NCBI GenBank assembly: GCA_015061765.1
Contig: SUVZ01000208.1
Location: forward strand, 1 to 6,784
Source: Lentisphaerota bacterium
GTDB lineage: Bacteria > Verrucomicrobiota > Kiritimatiellia > RFP12 > UBA1067
Direction: 5' to 3'
Length of the DNA: 6,784 nucleotides
The stretch's first letter is position 1. Every line of letters begins with the position of its first letter. Of the stretch, positions 1-6,784 are shown piece by piece. The notes below the pieces were generated by a model that made no database searches, had not been told where the DNA came from, and saw only the letters and a list, made by a program, of their open reading frames with translations. The position numbers and the translations under genes were made by a program.

Positions 1-1769
1 CCTCCGCGGATCCTCAGTCCCGCAGGGGCCGAGAAACCGTCGCCTCCCGAAGCCGGTGTGATCCATTCGACCATCGTCGCGCGCTCCCACTCGCGCCCGT
101 CGCCTTGCGGGTTCACGTATATGCCAGTTTGGGAATCGAAAAGATTCGCCGGATCTATGACAATCGAAACGGTGTCGATTCCGTTCGTGAACGAGCGCAC
201 CAGCCTTTCGCCGTCTTTCCCGTTCACGACAGACTGGTCCATGCCGTAGCGGAACGCATGCCCGTTCACCTCGCCGTCCGCGGGGAACCCTTCGGGGACC
301 GATGAATCCTGCGACAGCACGTCGTCGAGGAAGATGTACGTCGCCGCGTTGTCGCGCTGGAGTATGCTTTGTCCGTCGACCGCCGCTGCGCGCAGGCATG
401 TCGTCGAGGAAACTGCGACCGGTCTTTCGTAGAGCGTGCTTGCCGATGTCGGCGACGTGCCGTCGAGCGTGTAGCGTATTTCCGCCTCGCCGTTGGCCGG
501 ACAAGAGATTTCGACTTCGAAGGAATCCGTCTTGTAGCCATGCGCGACGGAGAATTCGACCGGATCCGTCGGCGCCGTGTACTCATCCTCGGCGTTATCC
601 GCGCCCGGAGTGGGGGCTTTGTAGTAGACTAGACCGCCAGACTGTCCAATCCCCTGAGAAAAGTCCTTTATCGCCTCGGTGAAGTCCACCCTGTGCACCA
701 GTCCTCCCGCGGTGTCGGCGATGAACAACGGCTCTCCGGAAGAGGAAAGTCCGATGCGCACATACGCCTCGCTCTCATCGAACGATTCGTACGACTTGTC
801 TGCCCAGACAATCTTGCAGCCTCCGGACGGAATGGTGCAGTCTCCTTCTATCTTCGTCCACTTCGAGATTTTCTTGTCGGGGCCGTCGAAAAGATACCAG
901 CCTGCGAGGTCTACTTCGAACGGCGCCGAATTGCGTATTTCGATCCAGTCGAGCTCCTTGCCGCCCCGAGCGGTCGCGAGCGTGTCGCCATTCGACGCCA
1001 TTATCTCGTTTATGCGTATGACGTCCTTCGCCGCATAGACGCGCGGGAGCGAATCCTCCGGACAGACCGAATCCTCATAGCCCACCGCGTAGCCGGCGTA
1101 TGGCGAGCCTATCAAATAGCCTGTCTCTGCGGCGAACTCCAGCGTCGCCACGCTTCCGGCGAGGGCAACGAACGCGCCGCTTGAGTCCTTTTCCAGCGCC
1201 GTGCCCGCGACGCTTGCGGAGACGAGCGCGGCACCCTCGACCGCAGGGCACGAAAACGCGACGGTCGCACCGTCGCTTTCGTAGTCTCCGGCAAGGGAAT
1301 CGACGCTACTGACGCCGCCAAAGGCGAACGAGGCTACTTCCGCAGCGTCGCCGCCGAAAGCGAGCGGAATCCATTCCCGCGAGGACGCATCGACGAGGAC
1401 AGTTTGGCCTATGCAATATCTCGCGACAAGCGAATCGCCGGAAAGCCTGAACGAAACCGAGATAGACACGGCATCCCCGCCGTCTGGAGCCGCCCCCGAA
1501 AGGCGCGCCCATGTGTTAGTGCCGTCTTCTTCGGCAAGACACCAGAAACTGCCGTCGAACGCTGCAAGTGAAACGCCGCCTTGCGGCTCCGGGAGATATT
1601 CTCCGCATTCCGTAGGAGCCGAGAAGCGGACCGTCGCGACACGGTCCGACGCCGGACGAGCTGCGACCAGCGAGTATTTGAGATTGTCCGCGTCCGACGA
1701 TCCGGTCCATTCTCCGCATCCGGGGACGGACGCGTCGAACCACACGGCCGCGATTACCGCAAGAACCAT
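1..1769 (-). CDS. LTD / CHB_HEX_C / CotH-kinase-like multidomain protein, 5' part (runs off the left edge)
   Basis: This frame is open from the ATG at 1769-1767 to the window edge: 589 full codons, no stop. Residues ~1-240 match no family I can name; they are rich in Val, Ala and Ser, with Trp-containing stretches such as FDGSFWCLAEEDGTNTW (71-87). Residues ~250-372 form a lamin-tail domain: INEIMASN, ELDWIEIRNS, then VDLAGWYLFD and IPSGGCKIVWAD. Residues ~405-468 fit a chitobiase/beta-hexosaminidase C-terminal-type domain, with IRYTLDGTSPT at 431-441. TYIFLDDVLSQ (477-487), then VNPQGDGREWER and the closing GLRIRGG, is the usual lead-in to a CotH-kinase domain, whose catalytic part lies outside the window. 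CotH proteins include spore-coat protein kinases, but this domain mix is typical of exported proteins in non-spore-formers, so kinase activity cannot be claimed. The ATG overlaps the mannosidase stop by one base behind a purine-rich ribosome site. The N-terminus MVLAVIAAVWFDA is hydrophobic but lacks a charged N-region, so the start is uncertain. Confidence 0.9.
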   Translation of the reverse strand, partial: MVLAVIAAVWFDASVPGCGEWTGSSDADNLKYSLVAARPASDRVATVRFSAPTECGEYLPEPQGGVSLAAFDGSFWCLAEEDGTNTWARLSGAAPDGGDAVSISVSFRLSGDSLVARYCIGQTVLVDASSREWIPLAFGGDAAEVASFAFGGVSSVDSLAGDYESDGATVAFSCPAVEGAALVSASVAGTALEKDSSGAFVALAGSVATLEFAAETGYLIGSPYAGYAVGYEDSVCPEDSLPRVYAAKDVIRINEIMASNGDTLATARGGKELDWIEIRNSAPFEVDLAGWYLFDGPDKKISKWTKIEGDCTIPSGGCKIVWADKSYESFDESEAYVRIGLSSSGEPLFIADTAGGLVHRVDFTEAIKDFSQGIGQSGGLVYYKAPTPGADNAEDEYTAPTDPVEFSVAHGYKTDSFEVEISCPANGEAEIRYTLDGTSPTSASTLYERPVAVSSTTCLRAAAVDGQSILQRDNAATYIFLDDVLSQDSSVPEGFPADGEVNGHAFRYGMDQSVVNGKDGERLVRSFTNGIDTVSIVIDPANLFDSQTGIYVNPQGDGREWERATMVEWITPASGGDGFSAPAGLRIRG

Positions 1770-4700
1770 CACCTGCCCCCTTTCCGCTCGCGGACTGAAC
1801 TCATTTCAAACTCCAGCTTTCCGCCCTTTGCGACATCCTTGTGCCTCAAGACGAATCCCGCAAGCGGACGACCGTTTAGCCTGACGGACTTCACGTACTT
1901 GTTTTCGCGCGAGAGGTTCTTCGCCAAGACGGTGAACCGCTTCCCGTTCCCGACATCGAACGACACCTTCGGCAACTGCGGAGCGCCGAGCACGTATTCG
2001 CCGCTCGCGGGGTTCAGCGGATAGAATCCCGCCGCCGAAAGCAGGTACCATGCGCTCATCTGTCCGCAGTCCTCGTTGCCGCAAAGCCCGTCGGGGGCGG
2101 CCCTGTAGAACTTGTCGCAGATCTCGCGCACGAGCTCCTCCGTGCGCCAGCCCTTGCCGAAATACCTGAACAGATACGCCGTATGGTGTCCTGGCTCGTT
2201 GCCGTGGGCGTACTGTCCGATGAGTCCCGTCACGTCCGAAGTGAACCCCATGCCTTCCGCTTTTTCGGGCTGTGCGAAGAGCGCTTCGAGCTTCGAGGCG
2301 GCCTTCGCCTTGCCGCCCAGCGCGGCGGCGAGCCCTTCCGGATCGTGCAGCACGTGCCACGTCCACTGCCAGGAGTTGCCCTCCGTGAAGTCGTTCTCGC
2401 GGCTTGCGTCATGTCCGAGCGCGAACGGATTGAACGGCTCGCGCCAGTTGCCCGCCGAGTCGCGTCCGCGCGCGAATCCCGTCGAAGGGTCTATGACGTT
2501 TTTCCAGTATCCCGCCCTCTTCGCGAAGAACCTGGCGTCATCCGCGTGTCCGAGCGCCTTCGCCATCTTCGCAGCGCACCAGTCGTCGTATGCGCATTCC
2601 AGCAGGCGCGAGACGGATTCCGACCTTATCTTGTCGAATGGATAGTATCCGTATCTGTCGAGCACGTCCCAGTTCTCCTTCTGGCGGCGGGGGTGGTTCT
2701 CGCGCAGAGTGGCGCGTATGGCCCGGTAAACGCGTTCCGGATCGTTGCCGCCGAGAAGTCCCTTGAAATAGGCGTCGGCGAGCAGAGGAATCGAGTGCGT
2801 GCCGATCATGCACTGGTTGTCCTTGCCCCACAACGCCCAGATCGGCAGGAATCCGGCGATGCTCTGGTGCTCGACGCAGGACGCGACCATCGGCGCTATC
2901 TTCTCCGGCACGAGAATCGTGTACAGCGGATTGGCCGCGCGGAAGGTATCCCAGAACGAGAAAGTCGAGTAGTATTCGCCGCAGGGGGACTTCTTGACTA
3001 TATCCTCGTCGCCGCGATACTCGCCGTCGACGTCGGCCATGTTCACGGGCTGCAGGAAAAGATGGTACAGCGCGGTGTAGAAAGTCTCGAGTTCCGCCGC
3101 GCCGCCTTTGGCGGTCATCTTCGAAAGCATCCCGTTCCACGCCGCCCTCGCGTCCGCCTTCGTCTTCGCGAAGTCCCAGCCGGGGATTTCCGCGTCGAGA
3201 TTCCGGCGGGCCTTTCCGGGCGAGACAGAAGACAGGCCGATCTTCATGGTCAGCGTCTCGCCGCGCTTCATGTCGAACCGGAAATTGCGGCGTCCCGCGT
3301 CGCGTCTGCCGCCGGTGGCGGGCAGATCGGAAAAGCCGGACCAGTCCCTGTCGAATTCAAGCGAGAATGCGAAAGTCCTGTGCACCCATCCCCAGCGCCG
3401 CTTCTCGCCTTCGAATCTGCGTCTGCCGTCGTCGGAGATCTTGACGTCGTGCATCTGATCCCTGCCCGGATCGCCGATCGCCCACTGGTTGTCGAACATT
3501 ATGTTCGCGCCGCCTCCGTCGAGAAAAGTGAAGCGGTATATCGCGCAGTGCGGACTTACGGAAACCTCCACTCGCGTCCTGGACCTGCCGAGGTCAACCG
3601 CGTAATAGCCGGGCTCCATCGTTTCCGAACCCTTGTCAAAATCGCTCGAAAAACCGTCTTCGCGCGATGGGCCGCAATACGGGAAGAACAGGAAATCGCC
3701 GAGGTCGGTGCATCCCGTGCCGCTGAGGTGCGTCTGCGAGAAGCCTTTGATTTCCTTCTCTTCGAAGCGGTATCCCGAGCAATGTCCCCACCCGTCGCAG
3801 CCGGTGTCGGGTCCGGCCTGGACCAATCCGAACGGATATGCCGCGCCCGGAAACGCATGCCCGTTCCCGCCCGTGCCGATTTCGGGTCGCACCCATGAGG
3901 ACAAATCGTTCGGAGGCGGCTCTATCTCGCCGCGAGACACCATGTTCCAGACGAGTTCCCCGAACAACGTGTTGGCCCAGGCGAACCAGCTTCGCGAATA
4001 CTTCGCCGGATCGTCCGCGTCCACGCCTTCGTGCATGAAGCCGGTTCCGGCGGTGCAGTTCGCGAGCGCCGAAAGGCACTCTTTCGCCTCTCCGGACGTC
4101 TGGGCGGTAAGCGCGCGCATTATGATCGACATCGGCCAGACGCGCCCCTTCTCCGTGTGGGGCGAGCCTATTCCCTTCAGCGCCTTGCCTTCGAACCAGA
4201 AGGGGTTGTCGCGGCTCAGGACGAAGCGCCTCGTGTTGAGATACACGGGATCGTCCTTGTCGACGCCGCACAGGTAGGGAAGCGAAAGAAGGGACGGTGC
4301 GTTGGCGTCGTCCATCAAAAGCGCCCCGCCGCGTCCGTCGACCTCGAACGCGTAGATCTCGCCGTACTTCTCCGTCTTGACCACGGCGTGGCTGCGCAGC
4401 GCCTCGCGGACTTCTCCGGCGAGGGCGCGGCACTCGTCCGCAAGGCGCTTCGCTCCGTTCGCGCTCTCGAGGACTTCCGCCGTCTTCTCAAGGACGTCTG
4501 CGGCGAAGAAATTCGACGGCACGAGGAACGGATACGTGCACGAATCGTCGGAAGGACGGAACGCGCTCGCTATCAGTCCGACGGGCTTTACTTCCGGGCC
4601 CCAGCCGGCGTTCGTCAAGGTGTCGGTCGCCTTCGCGTTTTCGCGTTCGAAGCGGTAGGACGTCCTCTGTCCGCCCTTCCGCTGTTGCTCGCGCATCGCC

Positions 4701-5302
4701 GCAAGGACTGTTCCGACGGCATCGAGCCATCTGTCGCCAAAGGGGGTTTTGTCGCCCGTAGCCTTCCAATAGCCATGCGCAAGGCGCAGCGGATAGCACA
4801 AGGAGTCGAGCTCGTACTTGCGCTCGTGCACCCCCGGCTTCATTTCGGTTTTGTCGCTCTTCCATTGGCTCTCTCGCTTTTCGTCGTCGTAGAAGGCGTT
4901 GGCGTAGGGGTCGTGCAAAAGGCAGTCGAACTGACGCACAAGCAGGTCGCGGACGAGATTCCGCACGGCAGGGTCGTCCTTCGCGAACCTGAGATACGGC
5001 CATACCTGCTGGCCCGAGTCCCTGAGCCACATGGCGTCTATATCGCCGGTGATGACGTAGCCTTTGCCCTTCACCGTCGTGTCAAGCGTGTTCGGGTAGC
5101 ATGCCTCGAACATCTTCCTGATGCGCTGGTCGCCTATTTTCGCTGCGACTGCGGCAACCGCCCTGTCTACGGTTTCCGAGCGCAATGTGCGCTTTTCGGC
5201 CGCCGGACGCGAATACGGTCTGCAACCTGGCGGACATTCGGCCGCGCCTGCGGCTTTCGCGAACAAGGCGACAACACCAACCAAAACGACTCCTGTCTTC
5301 AT
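1769..5302 (-). CDS. Exported bimodular alpha-mannosidase, GH125-GH92 fusion (1177 aa)
   Basis: Numbering is from the ATG at 5302. Residues 1-20 are a signal peptide (MKTGVVLVGVVALFAKAAGA, AxA-type cleavage). Residues ~46-455 are a full GH125 domain: PNTLDTT, GDIDAMWLRDS (86-96), FRPSDD (248-253, the region of the family's catalytic acid) and MHEG with Glu425, placed like the catalytic base, then SRSWFAWANTLF. GH125 enzymes are inverting exo-alpha-1,6-mannosidases. A short Pro-rich linker (EIEPPPNDLSSW) leads to a GH92 domain (~471-1177): GTGGNGHAFPGAAYPFG, GYRFEEKEIKGFSQTHLSGTG, FSFWDTFRA (781-789), DFTEGNSWQWTW with the presumed acid Glu974, HGNEPGHH (1033-1040) and GNEDCGQMSAW (1075-1085), the catalytic-base segment. 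GH92 enzymes are calcium-dependent inverting exo-alpha-mannosidases, often alpha-1,2; the linkage is not proven here. Both domains are full length with key residues present, so both should be active. A start at 5380 is possible, but it would bury the signal peptide and overlap the upstream gene by 49 bases. Confidence 0.96.
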   Translation of the reverse strand: MKTGVVLVGVVALFAKAAGAAECPPGCRPYSRPAAEKRTLRSETVDRAVAAVAAKIGDQRIRKMFEACYPNTLDTTVKGKGYVITGDIDAMWLRDSGQQVWPYLRFAKDDPAVRNLVRDLLVRQFDCLLHDPYANAFYDDEKRESQWKSDKTEMKPGVHERKYELDSLCYPLRLAHGYWKATGDKTPFGDRWLDAVGTVLAAMREQQRKGGQRTSYRFERENAKATDTLTNAGWGPEVKPVGLIASAFRPSDDSCTYPFLVPSNFFAADVLEKTAEVLESANGAKRLADECRALAGEVREALRSHAVVKTEKYGEIYAFEVDGRGGALLMDDANAPSLLSLPYLCGVDKDDPVYLNTRRFVLSRDNPFWFEGKALKGIGSPHTEKGRVWPMSIIMRALTAQTSGEAKECLSALANCTAGTGFMHEGVDADDPAKYSRSWFAWANTLFGELVWNMVSRGEIEPPPNDLSSWVRPEIGTGGNGHAFPGAAYPFGLVQAGPDTGCDGWGHCSGYRFEEKEIKGFSQTHLSGTGCTDLGDFLFFPYCGPSREDGFSSDFDKGSETMEPGYYAVDLGRSRTRVEVSVSPHCAIYRFTFLDGGGANIMFDNQWAIGDPGRDQMHDVKISDDGRRRFEGEKRRWGWVHRTFAFSLEFDRDWSGFSDLPATGGRRDAGRRNFRFDMKRGETLTMKIGLSSVSPGKARRNLDAEIPGWDFAKTKADARAAWNGMLSKMTAKGGAAELETFYTALYHLFLQPVNMADVDGEYRGDEDIVKKSPCGEYYSTFSFWDTFRAANPLYTILVPEKIAPMVASCVEHQSIAGFLPIWALWGKDNQCMIGTHSIPLLADAYFKGLLGGNDPERVYRAIRATLRENHPRRQKENWDVLDRYGYYPFDKIRSESVSRLLECAYDDWCAAKMAKALGHADDARFFAKRAGYWKNVIDPSTGFARGRDSAGNWREPFNPFALGHDASRENDFTEGNSWQWTWHVLHDPEGLAAALGGKAKAASKLEALFAQPEKAEGMGFTSDVTGLIGQYAHGNEPGHHTAYLFRYFGKGWRTEELVREICDKFYRAAPDGLCGNEDCGQMSAWYLLSAAGFYPLNPASGEYVLGAPQLPKVSFDVGNGKRFTVLAKNLSRENKYVKSVRLNGRPLAGFVLRHKDVAKGGKLEFEMSSVRERKGGR
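1776..1785 (-). promoter_or_regulatory. Ribosome-binding site for the LTD/CotH gene, inside the mannosidase 3' end
   Basis: On the minus strand GGAAAGGGGG ends six bases before the ATG at 1769. It is the strongest Shine-Dalgarno-like purine run at any start here and lies within the last codons of the mannosidase gene. With the TGATG stop/start overlap it points to translational coupling: ribosomes finishing the mannosidase can restart directly. It supports ATG-1769; a GTG directly upstream (1772-1770) is an alternative start with slightly shorter spacing. Confidence 0.6.
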
Positions 5303-5331
5303 CTTACCGTCTTTTCTGGCCAAATGCCGTT
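5303..5331 (-). promoter_or_regulatory. 29-base intergenic spacer with a weak ribosome-binding site for the mannosidase
   Basis: This is the only non-coding stretch in the window. On the minus strand it holds AGAAAAGACGG ending four bases before the ATG at 5302, a poor match to the Shine-Dalgarno consensus. No hairpin plus T-run terminator and no -35/-10 pair is visible, so the mannosidase is probably transcribed from the promoter of the beta-strand-repeat gene or further upstream. Weak-SD starts are common in Bacteroidota; I do not know how general they are in the proposed host group. Confidence 0.4.
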
Positions 5332-6784
5332 TCACCTTATTTTCAAGGAGAATCCGGGCCTGCGACCGTAGCACAGCCATCCGTCGAACGTCGTAAAGAA
5401 GTGATTGCCGTCGTCGTCTTTCTCCGTTTCGTCGACACCTTCGAAAGCGGCGGCCTTGGCGATTCTGACGAACTTCTTGCCTTCCGCGATTTCCGGAACC
5501 GTTATGGACGCGCCGGATTCGAGTGAAATGGAGCCGGCGAACGTGACGCCAGTGGCGGAAAGAGTTGCGCCGCTCTTGATGACCGTGTCACCCATGTACT
5601 TCTGGTCGGCCGACACCGCGAGAGTCCCCTTTTCGACCGTGATGCCGCCCGCGCCGGCAAGCGAAGTCGTAACACCTATGCGCTTGTCGTTGACAAAGCT
5701 CACCCCGCCCGCGCCAAGAATGAACGGCACCTCCCCGCCAACGTAGCCGTCGATCTTGAAGTAGTCGTCCTGATCCTGGTCGCACTCGATGCGAACGCCA
5801 TCAAGCATGGCCCTGAAGCTATTCACCTTGCCAGCAATGATGCCTCTCGCGTCGAGTTTGCCGCCGACAAGCTCGAAAACCGCCGACGATGCTGCGGGTA
5901 CGTTGGCCCAGCCGCCGCTTCCTGCGCGGACGTACCCAGCCTTGAATTCGCCGTTTGTTATGTTAACCGTCGCGACCGCTCCTAGGCTGTCGCCAACAAG
6001 GTAGAAGTCGTGCCTGTTGACGTCAACCTTGCCGCCGTCGCCAAACATGCGCGCCGTGTTGCCGCTGCGCCCAAACTGGGTGTCGCAGTTGTCCGGATGG
6101 AACCGTCCGCCGTTCTGGAGTTCTATCGTCACTTCGCTCACGCCGGAGCCGCTCGCGACATACACGCTCTCCTGGCTCGAATGGCTGTAGAGACGCGCCC
6201 CGTCTGCTATCTTCACGTGCATCTTCCCTTCCGAATCGCCGCGCGCGAAGTTGAGGACAGGACCGTCGGTGCCTTCTATCCTCACTTCCGTTCCGCTTCC
6301 GCACAGCGTGAAGCTGCCGTTCGGCGCGAAATAGTGGTTGCCGGTGGCGATCTTGACGACGCCGTTCGTGAGCGTGAAGCCGTCGAGGGCGAACGTCTCG
6401 CCGCTTGTCGAAGACATCGTGACGGTCTGCGTCGCGCCGCCTAGATCGAGCGTGCCGGCGATTCTGAGCGAGTCCGATGCCGTCGAAAATGGATTCGTCT
6501 TCCCGCCGTCGTCCAAATCCTTCAGCCTGAACCCACCCTCATTGAGCACAAGCCTTCCGCCAGGGCCCTTGCCGGCGACTGTGACTGTGCCTGCGCCGCC
6601 CTTGGTGATTTCCGTAGATGCGCCGGTAGTCAGTCCGCCGACGAACGCAATGTCGCCGCTGCCGCCAAGCCCGAGCGTCGCACCGCTGTCCCTGACTGCG
6701 CAGGCAAACCTCTGCACATTCGCCGAGTTGTTGGTCACAGCACGGACGTCGAGTCCATTTCCGCTTATCGCGAACTCACCGGCC
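5332..6784 (-). CDS. Autotransporter-associated beta-strand-repeat (PATR-like) secreted protein, C-terminal part
   Basis: The frame is open to the right edge, so the N-terminus, and presumably a signal peptide, lies outside; a GTG at 6738 is internal, because 15 in-frame codons precede it without a stop. The visible 483 residues are rich in Gly, Ala, Thr, Val and Asp, as in a right-handed beta-helix or beta-solenoid passenger. Two stretches fit the PATR consensus: STEITKGGAGTVTVAG (56-71) and SLAGAGGITVEKGTLAVSA (~374-392), the latter followed by YMGDTVIKSGATL. Between them lie segments of the type VTIELQNGGRF, VNITNGEFKAGYV and FELVGGKLDARGIIAG. The chain ends GWLCYGRRPGFSLKIR, with no outer-membrane beta-barrel and no PEP-CTERM-like anchor, so it is not a classical type V autotransporter. 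The likely role is an extracellular or surface structural or adhesive protein; no enzymatic motif is visible. It lies 29 bases upstream of the mannosidase on the same strand. Confidence 0.85.
   Translation of the reverse strand, partial: AGEFAISGNGLDVRAVTNNSANVQRFACAVRDSGATLGLGGSGDIAFVGGLTTGASTEITKGGAGTVTVAGKGPGGRLVLNEGGFRLKDLDDGGKTNPFSTASDSLRIAGTLDLGGATQTVTMSSTSGETFALDGFTLTNGVVKIATGNHYFAPNGSFTLCGSGTEVRIEGTDGPVLNFARGDSEGKMHVKIADGARLYSHSSQESVYVASGSGVSEVTIELQNGGRFHPDNCDTQFGRSGNTARMFGDGGKVDVNRHDFYLVGDSLGAVATVNITNGEFKAGYVRAGSGGWANVPAASSAVFELVGGKLDARGIIAGKVNSFRAMLDGVRIECDQDQDDYFKIDGYVGGEVPFILGAGGVSFVNDKRIGVTTSLAGAGGITVEKGTLAVSADQKYMGDTVIKSGATLSATGVTFAGSISLESGASITVPEIAEGKKFVRIAKAAAFEGVDETEKDDDGNHFFTTFDGWLCYGRRPGFSLKIR

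Noticed and set aside
693..1184. Plus-strand open frames in the left 1.7 kb (for example 302-682, 693-1184, 1411-1884)
   Set aside because: The minus-strand frame from 1769 to 1 is continuously open and encodes lamin-tail, CHB_HEX-type and CotH-type motifs, so these are shadows.
1772..1786. Programmed -1 ribosomal frameshift joining the mannosidase and the LTD/CotH protein
   Set aside because: The run CGG AAA GGG GGC does not give an X XXY YYZ heptamer in the zero frame, and I saw no obvious stimulatory hairpin. Restart at the overlapping ATG is simpler.
2183..3898. Long plus-strand open frame of 571 codons opposite the GH92 part
   Set aside because: It lies wholly antisense to a coding frame with clear GH92 motifs. 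Its composition (Arg/Val/Ala-rich, no recognisable domain) is what a GC-rich gene gives on its opposite strand.
5234..5260. Lipoprotein signal (Cys23 of the mannosidase, AAEC)
   Set aside because: The residue before Cys is Glu, and there is no L-[AS]-[GA]-C lipobox. A signal peptidase I site after Ala20 or Ala21 fits better.
4031..5371. Plus-strand open frame of 446 codons opposite the GH125 part
   Set aside because: It is antisense to the GH125 domain and the signal-peptide region, with no recognisable motifs and the same GC-bias effect.
5303..5380. Mannosidase start at the ATG at 5380 (26 residues longer)
   Set aside because: It would place a charged 26-residue extension before a clear signal peptide and overlap the upstream gene by 49 bases. 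The ATG at 5302 gives a standard secretion signal.
6023..6304. Short minus-strand open frame inside the beta-strand-repeat gene
   Set aside because: It is out of frame with the repeat protein and Arg-rich, without motifs.

Overview
The window looks like almost gap-free coding sequence on the minus strand of a GC-rich bacterium. Three consecutive genes fill it, read from right to left. Only 29 bases (5303-5331) are non-coding, and the genes at both edges are cut by the window. I see no RNA genes, mobile elements, CRISPR arrays, promoters or terminators.

In order of transcription: (1) 5332-6784, the C-terminal 483 residues of an exported autotransporter-type beta-strand-repeat protein; (2) 1769-5302, a complete exported enzyme of 1177 residues joining a GH125 exo-alpha-1,6-mannosidase domain to a GH92 exo-alpha-mannosidase domain in one chain; (3) 1-1769, the first ~590 residues of a protein with an unassigned N-terminal region, a lamin-tail domain, a chitobiase/hexosaminidase C-terminal-type domain and the start of a CotH-kinase-like domain. 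Gene 3 starts on the stop codon of gene 2 (TGATG, one shared base), and gene 2 starts 29 bases after gene 1, so the three are very probably one transcription unit.

Pooled beta-strand-repeat proteins, LTD/CHB_HEX/CotH proteins and multi-domain secreted glycosidases, with GC-rich codons, suggest the Planctomycetota-Verrucomicrobiota-Chlamydiota group, most likely a gut or rumen Kiritimatiellota. This is inferred from protein architecture only; there is no phylogenetic marker in the window.

Functionally, the enzyme should trim alpha-linked mannose (alpha-1,6 by GH125; alpha-1,2 or another linkage by GH92) from mannan or high-mannose N-glycans outside the cytoplasm. The two flanking proteins look like exported surface or matrix proteins; their role in glycan use is only suggested by position. 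The most interesting points are the GH125-GH92 fusion and the junction at 1769-1805, where the downstream protein has a hydrophobic start but its charged signal-peptide N-region seems to lie in the other frame.
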